Assembly (NCBI GenBank): GCA_002104985.1
Contig: MCGO01000022.1
Span: 496,001 to 560,000, forward strand
From: Rhizoclosmatium globosum
Lineage: Eukaryota > Chytridiomycota > Chytridiomycetes > Chytridiales > Chytriomycetaceae
DNA length: 64,000 nucleotides
Direction: 5' to 3'
Part shown: in pieces, positions 25,297-35,244 of the stretch
Numbering within the stretch: the stretch's first letter is position 1
How the letters are laid out: every line of letters begins with the position of its first letter
The notes under the pieces: generated by a model
The model's input: the letters and a program-made list of their open reading frames with translations, nothing else
What the model was told of the DNA's origin: nothing
Database searches by the model: none
Made by a program: the position numbers and the translations under genes

Positions 25297-28200
25297 ATGC
25301 ACATTTCTTCCGATGCCGACAGCTTAGTACAATCGTTACGACGGCATTCTGTCATCTTTCGCCGTGGTCAGGAGCCGTACCATGTTCCATCGACTCTGGT
25401 ACGTACAGCGTACATGAAACCAAGCATAGTAACCCCTTCGGGTAACAGAATCTCGAGCTCTCTCCAGCAGCTCTGAAGCTTCTCCAAACAGACAAAGTTG
25501 CGCGCGAAGCATTGGACCAAGTGACGATGAGCGTCGTTGCCCCAGACAACTGACAGTGGAAGCAAAGACCCACGACCTTCAACACTTCTTTGAACGAACC
25601 TCACACGGCATCAAAACCGTCAGATTCCATTATCAACAACAGCACGCAAAAGACATTCTCGCCGTACCCGCTATTCTGTACCTCGTCCCCTTTCCAGACC
25701 TCTTATTGCCTTACTTGAAGACATTGGCTCCTTCACAAGTTTCTGCAGCATTATCGGCTCCAATCCATCACAAGATTTATAAATCGAACAATCAGATTCA
25801 ACTTATGCCTGTAACTGCGCTCGATGTTGAGAAGAGTGTCGCTTTGTCGTCTCTCCCGCTTGCCCTTTACCTCAATCAACAACATCAGCTATTCATTTAA
25901 TAGAATTCGGCGCGAAATTCGATCTGAACTTCCTTGCATTTCATCTCATGAAATATCCATATACCCCCGACTTGATGAGAATAGTGGCCGAGTTCACGAA
26001 GCGTGCCGAAGCAGATGAATCGTTATGGAAAACAGTCGACGATGAAGGAGGAACGTTTCTTATGATGCTTGCTCGAGTAGATCCTGTACCAAACCGTAAT
26101 CTGGATGAAAACTCTATCAACAACTTGTTTGCATTGTTGGACTTGTTCTTAGAGAATGTTCCGGATCTGGCGAGGAAAGATACCAAACTGCGTGATCCAC
26201 TCATGTTCATGGTGCTGAATAACCATAAGCACTTGTTTGAGTGGGCTATTCGAACGTCAGACCATAAGATCGATTTTTCAGTCCATATTGTCACCAAGAT
26301 CATCATAAGCGGTCATTATCAATGTTTTGAATGGAAAGGAAGTGACGGAAAAGAATTGGTGCCGGCCGAAGTCTTGAACAACATGAAACTGAGGATAGCT
26401 GATAAGTCCCTTCCTTTGAAGAAAGGTTTTCCCTTTGAGCACAGAGAGTGGTACTGTTTTGAAGAGAATGGAAACTTTATTCCGGGGAAAGATTTGACCA
26501 TTGTTGCTGCGCAGTTAATTCATGCTGGAATTATGCACGAAGATGTTGTCAAGTATTTGGCCAACTTGAAACCATCACATTTGATGAGAGTGCGAGAAAA
26601 AATTAAAGGAGTGGAACATGAGATGTCGTCCACTGAATTAGCGCTTGCCGTGCGTGCTGATAAAGCAGCTATGTATCTAATGGGCCAGGAAGATATTCGA
26701 TGTCTTTTGTTCTATGTTGAAGATCGAATCAAGTTCTTGAAATATCAAATTGAATCAATAACGGGTCCTTTGACGTCGGAACTCAAGGAACTGATACGAT
26801 ATTTTGTGTGCCATCATACATACAAAAGTATAGTCGTAAAGATAATTCCTGATTTACCAATTCAGCTCCGCTTCAGATATATGCTCCCCATCGACGACTG
26901 CACTTATATTTATAATACCTACAGCGTCAATACTCCAATTATCGTTCAGGACGTTGTAGTTGCCAATGTTCATCATAAAAGTGTTAATATCGGAACGATT
27001 CTTCATGAGGCGATTAAGGCTAGGGATTCAGAGTTTGTTCGCTCAGTATTGAACTTTGGTTGTGATGTATCTCTGCAAGATTATCACAAAAACACGGCGC
27101 TTCATATTGCTGCTGCCTGTTTTGAAGATATTGAGACTTGTGCGCCTGTCCTGAATAAGCTTCTGCAAGAAGGCACGATCAATGTGAAAAATGCTCTAAT
27201 TGTACCGAATGGCGACTATTTGACACCACTGATGATTGCTCATTTAAAAGCTATCGTTACGGGCAAAGATGGTGTTTTAGATGTTTTCCGAAACCACTAC
27301 ACAAAACTGACGGGGTCACAACTTAGTCATTTCAATTACTGGAGAGCCGCTCAGATCGGAGGATCCATTCTTCATGATTTAGCCAGACTTTTTGTCCGAA
27401 TGATTGCAGGGGAAACATGCCTTCCAGAACAACTGGGTTTGGGCGTATCTCGTCTTGAGGAAGTGTTCTCGAAATTCAACGAAGTCGCGAAGAGTGACTG
27501 CGAAAAGCTGCGGAGTACAGGTTCTGCAGTTGGTGGGTTGTTGTTGAGTTGGGATGTGAATATCCAGAATATGGAGGGCCACACAGCCCTGGATTTATTT
27601 GCCATCGCGAAATTAGAGCTCGGTGCTTTAAATCGAATTGACGCATGCCAGCAACTGGAACTCTACATAGAACGATTAATGTTGTTGGGTATGAAGCTGA
27701 CTCCTGCTGGAGCACCTCCTCTGATTCAGCAACCTTCGGTACCTGCTGTGACTCAGCACAGAGATCCGCGACGTCGTGGAAGCATACCGTTTACAGAGCC
27801 AGGTTTGTAAAAGTGGTATTTATTCAATGCTGAATATATTTTAGTGGCGAATCAATTTCATGAATCAGAAGAAAGCAATGTTGAGCACACTGAATTCGCC
27901 GGTCTCCGTGACAATCCAGGTTCGTTTGCACAATCAGAACTCATAAAAGATGGATGGCGAAAAACATACAACCGTCTTGAATATACTTTTGACGCCAAAT
28001 TGCGAGATTGGATTCTCGGCTTCGAATTACAACGTGTACAGGAGCGGCGTAATAGTGTTAAGGCAGAACTGTGGGCTCATGCTGTACGAACCACCGACAT
28101 TCAAGGAAATACGTTGATTCATGTGTTGGCGCACACTCAAAAGCATCGAAAAGAACATCTCGAATCTCATTTGGAGGCTGATTTACAAACGTTGGCGCAC

Positions 28201-29776
28201 ATTCTCACAGATGAACTTAACGTCGAAGACCTCAATGTGACCAATAAGGATGGATTGACTCCACTTGCTATATCAGTTTTCGAAGATGCAAACTGTCATA
28301 TAACGAAATTATTGGGATCCGCAAAAGAAGAACCTCGAAAATCGCGAATCACAGTGGTGTTAGAGACATTTGGATGTACTGTCAACGGAGTCGATAATCG
28401 CGGTCGTACTGTAATCCACGGAATAATTCAAGCTTATCTCTCGTTTTGTCTTGCTCAACAGAACCAAAATTTAAAACTGATTTCTTCAAGAAAAATACGG
28501 AATATCAGTTATGCGGCGGTTTCGTCATCAATCAAATCTTTCATGAATGCCGGAGTTGACCTTAATGCTTTAGATAACTGTGGTCATACTGCTCTTGATA
28601 TGTTGATTGCTGAAGCTGGACCATCCTTCTTTAACAATGGTCTTCCTATCAATGGGTCGATTGACTGGTCGCATTCTGCGAATTCAACGTTAAAAAATAG
28701 TCGTGCTGCTCTCGTGGCAATTTTGGAAAAGTTTGGAGCAAAGAACGGAATTGAGGTGGCGATGTTAAACAGATCTCAACCAATGTATGCAAAGCCGATG
28801 GGTACGTGCATAAATGTATAATTAAGTTCAATCATTGATATATCATACAGATATAGATGAGGAAATCGCTGATGAAGATGGGGCCAGTGAAGCAGGGCAA
28901 TCAGATTTTAGTGAGGTTCCAATGCTAATCGACGTTGTCGAAGCAGTTGGTCCAATAGCACCACCTGAGTTCATATCAATGATATACTCTTCCAATATAC
29001 CCGATATTGAAAGCTTTGTGTCAAAAATCGACGAATCTGCTCTTAAAAGTATGATGAGCAGAGCTGATTCCTCTGGAAATTTACCAGTCCATGCGTTAGC
29101 TGCGACTCCAACGCGGTTCAGAAGAACTTATGATGATACTACTACTACTGATTTAACTGCAGCCAAAACCCTTGTCGATTTGGTGACTCAAAGTGGAACT
29201 TTGGATATGAGTACCATTGATGTCTTCAACGTAACTAGCCTCACGCCGCTGGCACTTTCTATTTTGGCAGATTCTCGAACTGAAAACGTGAAATACTCCC
29301 TTTTCTCTGCAGCTAAAGTGAAACCGCGAGTTTCGGCCTTGACAGAGTATTTAGAGGACGCCGGATTCACGGTGGCAAAGATCGACAAGAATAATCAAAA
29401 TGTTATTCATGGAGCAATTAAGGAGTGGCTTGCATCTTGCTCTGAGGAGGCCAAGAATATCCGAGAAGGGAAGCCGAATAGGGTCAAAGATCTTCACATC
29501 AACCCAGAACGGACATCGTCAGGAATCAAAGCATTTTCTGAGAGAGGTGTAGATATAAACTTGCAGGATCAAAACGGTCATACACCATTAGACCTGTTGA
29601 TAGCAACTCCTGGCTCTGAATTTTTGGCCAAATGCCAAGACACAACGATAATGGATTGGAATGCTGAAGAAAATGGCAAGTTTAAACAGTATAGGGATTC
29701 TTTAGTTGGTTATATGCTGGATATGGGTGCACGTCGTGGATTGGATCTTGACTTGATGCATTACAGATGGGGGTAA
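25297..29776 (+). CDS. Large ankyrin-like repeat protein with repeated modules
   Basis: Three long exonic stretches join in frame. 25297-27799 leads by a GTTTGT...TTTTAG intron into about 27844-28801, which leads by a GTACGT...TACAG intron into about 28852-29776; total about 1,450 codons. It has degenerate ankyrin motifs (NTALHIAAACF, GHTALDLFAIA, GHTALDMLIA, GHTPLDLLIA). The last two thirds are two copies of one module of about 300 aa: GN(T/L)..H.LA.T, then LTPLA.S, then a F..TV......VIHG.I segment, then GVD.N..D..GHT.LD.LIA. The first third is a more divergent relative. The 5' part needs single-base corrections near 25440, 25553 and 25880. No signal peptide, TM or catalytic motif is seen. 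It may be a protein-interaction scaffold, but this is inference. Confidence 0.65.
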
Positions 29777-29915
29777 AAGTTGGATTCAAAAACGAAATAT
29801 GGAGCACACCGATGCGGAACCTTGGAAGAAAATTCGACTTGCCTGAGCTCTTTTTATCACTTTCTTCTTTCATTGCTTTGTAAATTGTAATTATGAAATT
29901 GTCACTTTTAATCGT

Positions 29916-32278
29916 ATGTCGAAACTCCTCCCCACCAAACGAAGCGGTCTTTCGCTAAATTTGAGTTTGAACGGATCTCAAAACTCTCTTTCGAGAAGTG
30001 TCAGCAATTCTGGGCAATGGATTAGTTCCATGTTGACCTCGCTCTCACCCACACGAAAACAGTTGGACAAAGACATCGATTTAGGAACTCCACATAATAG
30101 GGACAAAGACATAACAGCAGTTCAGCTTCCGGCAGTATCTCGAAATGAGTCGCGTTCGCGGGGCCCATCTCGACGACAGTCATTGGCACGACAGCCAGAA
30201 AATCATTCTATACCAAAACAGAATCAAACGAAGCCACGAGTACAGTCTGATTCAGAATCAGAAGCTTTTTCTGATGTCTCGGATGATGAAATGCCTTTCA
30301 AGAAAACAGTGTCAAAAACGAAAGTTGCCCGGTCCACTCAGAATATGAGCACCGTCAAGCCCATTGGAAGTCTAATTGAGCCGCGCGAAGATCTAGCAGC
30401 TTTCAGTAGTTCACAACCGCCCTCGAAACCGATTTCTAAGGAATCCCAAACACATCTAACATCGTCACCAAAAAATACTTCTGCTTCGTCGAACTCATTG
30501 AATCAGTCTTCTTCGGAAGGCTTAAATTATGGCTTGACAAATCCTCCGCCGCGGGTCCCCGCGTATGAAACTTTTGGAACGTCAGTGTCTGTAAAAAGAA
30601 CTGAAATGAAGGTAGATGAAATTAAATCAATCAGTTGAGTCAGAATTTATTTTCGGCTCTATAAATGGCGAAATTGTTTTTTGCAGTTGAACAGCAAGAA
30701 ATGAAATTGGCTCGTTATGGAAAACTCATTGAAGCCACAGACACAAGAATACGGGATCACATGGACCACACAGAAGTCAATGAACGCAGCATTTTGCAAA
30801 AATTAACATTTGAGAAGGAGTCTTTGATTGACGAACTCAAGTCTGAACGCAAAACTTTCAATGCGACGATTGCAGACGCCGTGCGAGAGTTGAAAATAGC
30901 ACAGCAAATACAGAAAGATCAACAAAACCGTTTTTTGGAAGCACAACGAGAAATCATTGCTTTAACCGAACAGCATCAACCAGTCGTTGTCCAACAGCCT
31001 ATTTTACGAAAATCACCCGAGCCTCAAGAACCTTGCAAATCTTGCAAAGATCTTGAAGCTGAAATCAAATCTTTGAAATTAGAGATTGAAAAGGTTTCGA
31101 AGGAGGCTGCAGAGTCTGCAAAGCAACGTTAGTTTTTCATTTGAAGGCTGACGCGACTAATGTATACGAAAGTTTTAGCTGAAAAAGAGTCAAATGCAAC
31201 TCTTACAGACCATATCGCAGAAATTCAAACTCTGACACAGACACAGTCAGATACGATACAATGTCTTACGTCCGCCTCTTCAGAACTTGAAATGCATCTG
31301 AAAGAATCCATTTTATCGATAGAATCATTATCGATGAAGAAGGAAAAAAGCGATAGCGTGGCAAAGAAACTGTCTGAAGAGAATCAGTCCTTACGAGATG
31401 ATCTTGAGCATTTGGAAACGACATTGCAAAGGAAGAAAATATGGATCTCGGAGAATAAGCGCCATATTGATGACTACAGAACTTCTCTTTCGGCTGCTGG
31501 GTTACTTGATTTGATGAAAGTGAAAGTTGGGGGGAAAACTCAAGGCCTAAGCCATTGTACTCTTGAAGACTTCATCATTTCCACACTAAAAGAGATACAC
31601 GGTTAGTAAAATTACACAAAGTAATATTTACCGTACATACAGATCTCCGCAAGCAACTGCAGCGATATCAAGCACTCGAAAGTGAACAAGCTTTTCAACT
31701 AGAAAGTTACAAAGAAGAATTATCAAAGCAAAATGAAGTTATAGCAATGAGTAAAGTACACTTGGAGTCTAGTGTTGCAATCGTGAGTTCCTATGAGGTT
31801 CCTAATTTATCTAAAATTTTGAAGGCGGAAGGACTCCGAAGCGAACGAGACTATGCCATTTCGAAAATCAAAGATACCGTCAAAGTTTGTAAATCAAGGG
31901 AGAATCAGTTCCAAATGGAGCTTGAAATTCGTGAGAAGGGTGTGTTGGAGGTCGTTGAAACGTAGGCTTTGCACATGCATCCAACTTATCTAATGTGAGA
32001 ATGAGAAAAGATCAAATCAAAATCTGAAAGCTGTTCGCGAGGGCTATGAAGTGGAACGTGCGAAGTTCAAGGAAGAAATCAAAGATCTTCTTCGGGAAAA
32101 TATGGCACTTGAAGCTAATCTCAGGGCTGTGACAAAGGACAATAAGTTAGACGTATGATATCGTGAATCTTCATAATAACCTTTAAACAGAGAACTGACC
32201 ACCGAGTTTGCAGCAATGAAAAAGAAACTCGAATACAAGCACACTGAATACTTGAGAGAAATCGGGATCCCCATATAA
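29916..32278 (+). CDS. Coiled-coil protein, function unknown
   Basis: The N-terminal 240 residues (from ATG 29916) are Ser/Arg/Pro-rich and disordered (SLNLSLNGSQNSLS, SRGPSRRQSLA, DSESEAFSDVSDDE). From about 30690 the protein is almost continuous coiled coil (QKLTFEKESLIDELKSER, LEAEIKSLKLEIEKV, AKKLSEENQSLRDDLEHLE, NQNLKLAVREGYEVER). A CxxC pair sits in CKSCKDLE. Supported splices: about 31129 (GTTAGT) to about 31180, 31602 to about 31642, about 31962 to about 32010, and about 32144 to about 32204; stop at 32276-32278. The join at about 30609/30688 is one nucleotide out of phase and remains uncertain. Long coiled coils of this style are common in centrosomal or cytoskeletal proteins, but no family was recognised. 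Confidence 0.6.
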
Positions 32279-32288
32279 TACATTGCTT

Positions 32289-32558
32289 TTAATTATTTAA
32301 CTCTGCAAATATCTTTTTCATGAACCCATACACTCCGTAACTCAATCCCAGAATGAAGACGATGAAAACAGCCAGGAAAGCAACCAGTGCCCAAATGTCA
32401 TCGTTTGAATCGTCTTGTTTAGTGACTTTCTTCTTTCCATTGTCGTCCACGAGGTCGGCGTCAGACTTGGGCTTTGTTGCTGGGATTGGGCTGTTGCCGT
32501 TTGCTGTGGTAGTAGTGCGTCGCTTCTGTTTCGGAGCAACCGGATCAGCCATTGCCAT
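32289..32558 (-). CDS. Small tail-anchored membrane protein
   Basis: Single-exon 89 aa protein. The N-terminal two thirds are hydrophilic and Lys/Thr-rich (APKQKRRTTTTANG, DDNGKKKVTKQDD). A single strong hydrophobic helix lies near the C-terminus (IWALVAFLAVFIVFILGLSYG), followed by a short basic tail (FMKKIF). This topology fits a tail-anchored ER or secretory-pathway protein, broadly like SERP/Sec61beta-type small proteins, but no specific family motif is present. Met-3 is an equally possible start. The stop lies 10 nt from the coiled-coil gene's stop, convergent. Confidence 0.6.
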   Translation of the reverse strand: MAMADPVAPKQKRRTTTTANGNSPIPATKPKSDADLVDDNGKKKVTKQDDSNDDIWALVAFLAVFIVFILGLSYGVYGFMKKIFAELNN

Positions 32559-32677
32559 TGCTTCTGATTGCGATCAGCCTCACCTTAAGCTCTTCTTGTG
32601 CGTAGCTGGTCGAGAACATACACGATCAGAGGAGTTTTATTGGACAATTTTTACGAACAATAGGAAATGAAAAGAAC

Positions 32678-33751
32678 CTATTTATCAGATCCAGGAGGCA
32701 AGAAAATAACCTTGGTTCCAGGGTGGGACGATATATTTGCAAGCGTTTCGAGGTAACGAATTTGCATCGCAGCTGTACAGTATGGTGAGGTATTAACAGG
32801 GGTCGGTTTATGATGAAGCACGTTTACCTTGAGTATTTAATATGTCACTTGCTTCTCTCATTAGTTTTGCGCTTTCTACTTCGGCTCTTGCCGTGATGAT
32901 TTTACTCTCTCCGATTCGTTGTTGCTTGGCAGCAGCAGCCAAACTCTCTTGCAAATCTGGAGTGAATTTGATGTCTTTGATCAAAATACTCTCTACTTTG
33001 ACTCCCCAACTCTTTGCCGGAGCTGCAATCAGTCCTAGTATGTCATGGGCCACAGACTCTCTATTCTCGATAGATTCTTGTAACGACCGACTTCCGACCA
33101 CATGACGCAGAGTGGTTTGAGTACGTTCCATCAATGCTTTGTTGACATTTGAAACCAGGAATGTTGCGATGAATGGCTCCACAATTTCCCAATAAATCAC
33201 AGAATCAATCACGATTGAAACGTTGTCTTTCGTCATGATAACTTGAGAAGGAATTGGGGTGATATTAACTTTGATTTCAACAGCGCGAATTTGTTCTGTA
33301 TAAGGATTCACACTGACGAGGCCTGGGTCAACACTGTGTTTTCTGAACCATCAGTACCATGGATAATAATGTCGCATAAAGTAACCCACCATTTATAATA
33401 TCGCCCAAAACGTGTCACTAGACCCACATTTCCTTGCTGAATAGTCCGATATGGATTCGGAAAGCAACACAAACAAGGAAACATCCCCAAGAACCCGCAA
33501 CAATCTCCACAGCATCCTACACATGCTTCGTAAACCGCATTTTGTTGATGTTTTTCCAAAGGAAGTTCGTGTTTATAAGACTTCTGTAGGTTTTGTTGTC
33601 GTGGCAGAGGTGGTGGCTGTATCATTTGATGTTGATGTTGAGGCTGAAATGATGGTTGATGCTGAAGAAGGGGTGGCTCTTGATGAGGGTCGTATTCATA
33701 ATACATGGGATGCTCTTGATCTGGGTGAACACGTTGATTCGTCTGTGCCAT
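32678..33751 (-). CDS. Stomatin-like SPFH/band 7 protein
   Basis: SPFH (prohibitin-homology) membrane scaffold. Long Gln/His/Pro-rich N-terminus, then a Cys cluster (CVGCCGDCCGFLGMFPCLCC) likely to be palmitoylated and membrane-inserted. Next come NVGLVTRFGRYYK and, across an intron, CVDPGLVSVNPYTE. The band 7 core follows: KVNITPIPSQVIMTKDNV, VIYWEIVEP, TTLRHVVGSRSLQ, VESILIKDIKFTPDLQ, AKQQRIGESKIITARAEVESAKLMREASD. Exons run from 33751 to about 33393, about 33345 to 32867, and about 32814 to 32678; the last gives QIRYLETLAN and ends PPGSDK. All junctions keep frame. It is divergent, with 49 nt between starts, from a second stomatin gene at 33801. Confidence 0.88.
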
Positions 33752-33800
33752 TATTGTTTTCAGTCCTGTTTCGTGACAATTCTTTCGAAAAACAGCATTG

Positions 33801-34036
33801 ATGAGTACAATAGAGATCGGAACAGATGGTAGAGCTCTTCAAAAGTCGTTTGCTCATGAAATACAGCTTCCTGTGAATGAAGGAGCTGCGACGTATGAAT
33901 TTTGTATGAACTCCTTGGGATCCTGTCTCAGTTTCTGCGGAATGTTTCCATGCTGCTGCTGTTGCTCGAATCCTTTCAGAATTGTAGATCAGGGTTATGT
34001 CGGTCTAATTTCGCGGTATGGAAGATATTATAAGAG
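33801..34036 (+). pseudogene. Second stomatin-like gene, exon 1 only, cut by LTR element
   Basis: Exon 1 encodes a paralogue of the neighbouring stomatin: FAHEIQLPVNEGAATYEF, a Cys cluster (CLSFCGMFPCCCCC), NPFRIVDQGYVGLISRYGRYYK. It ends at a GTGAGT donor at 34037, the position where the intact paralogue also has its intron. Only 23 nt of intron remain before the LTR begins at 34060. No band 7 exons occur on the other side of the element at 48234, where a kinase gene continues instead. The gene is therefore missing its 3' part here. Confidence 0.8.
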
Positions 34037-34059
34037 GTGAGTTCGAAGGTTTCACCAAC

Positions 34060-35097
34060 TGTAACAAGTAAGGGTTGCTTCCCCTTTCCAGGTTTCAATC
34101 CTCGCTACTATCATACAACACTCGCTCATAGGTCTACGCTTACTTGCCAAAAAGCACGGTACGAATCAGTACCCTGGTCCCTCCTCCGTGGCTCCAATGA
34201 TTCCAGGTACTGTCTGAAAGACCCAAGGTCTTCGCTCGCTAAGACACTAATTCCAGGCTGAAGTAAATAAAGAACAATAAAAGAAATAATACATCGCTAC
34301 GCTCTACCACTCCCTTCTAATGTTCCAGTAGTCCGTTACCGTTACATCATCCACTTCGCTCATCCGCTTGTTACTCCCGAGGCAAGATCCGTTATCCCCG
34401 AGAGACCCGACTTCGCGAACATCCCTGAACGCCTCGGTGCGCCACTATAGCCCTTATGTCCATAGTGTGGAGTCTACGCTGATAGTTCCAGTCGCCGCTG
34501 GCTTTCCACCGCTTCCTCTGTGCAACAGATCCATGGGTCAGCGTTCAAGCCTACAACCCATGGCAAGGCACGTGCTCCGTGGCCGGAGGAACCTGGGGTG
34601 CTCCACACACGCTAGCCCCAGCCCCCGCCATGCACACGTACCCCACACATCCAGCCTACTCGTTCAGTCCAGAGGTAGCCCACTCCTCTCTTCGATTCGT
34701 CCCCTGCTACCTCCTTTGGTTTGCTAACCTGTAGTTCGCTAATCCGGCATCGGACTCCCTAACTCGGCCTTTCCCTTCGGTCGAGGTGACTTGTGTCTCG
34801 CTGATCCAGAGTACTCGCTCCGGCGCGTCTACCGTGAAACCGGCCTATGGTGGCGTCTCCCTAAGAGCGGCCACGCCCGTCTGTTACACGTCGACGCCGT
34901 CGCTCGCTCGAGGTCCGTCTCGCTCTGGGCGACCTTGATCGACTCGCTCGCCTTTCAATTCGCAACAACTTTTTATTCCAATAATAGACACCGTTCTAAT
35001 CTTAAATCCCCAAACTAAAATTCCAAAAATATATAAAGAAAACGTGTCAAGTCCAAGTCCGAACCAAACCCCAGAACGTGCGCCTGCACACGTTACA
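34060..35097 (-). repeat. 3' LTR of the gypsy element
   Basis: Direct copy of 47197-48233 with a few substitutions (for example at about 34111 and 34127). Ends are TG...CA. The host base just outside is in the first intron of the truncated stomatin gene. Confidence 0.9.
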
Positions 35098-35101
35098 GTA
35101 G

Positions 35102-35111
35102 CCTCTTTTTT
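35102..35111 (-). other. Polypurine tract of the gypsy element
   Basis: AAAAAAGAGG on the minus strand, four nucleotides before the 3' LTR. This is the expected place and composition for the plus-strand primer of an LTR element. Confidence 0.65.
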
Positions 35112-35244
35112 AACTATGTATCCGCCCCTTGGATACACAACTGGTTCCAACTTTTCCTGACTTCTTGAACTGGGTATAAAAACTCCACCTTGAAGAAAAC
35201 TATCTAGCCCAAAAGTCACAACTTCCTATTCTCAATCAAAAACC

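Noticed and set aside
34060..35097. Short Ser/Pro/Arg-rich open frames within both LTRs (for example 34368-34727 and 47505-47864)
   Set aside because: They occur identically in both LTRs, have no domain or splice support, and are explained by GC-richer LTR sequence.
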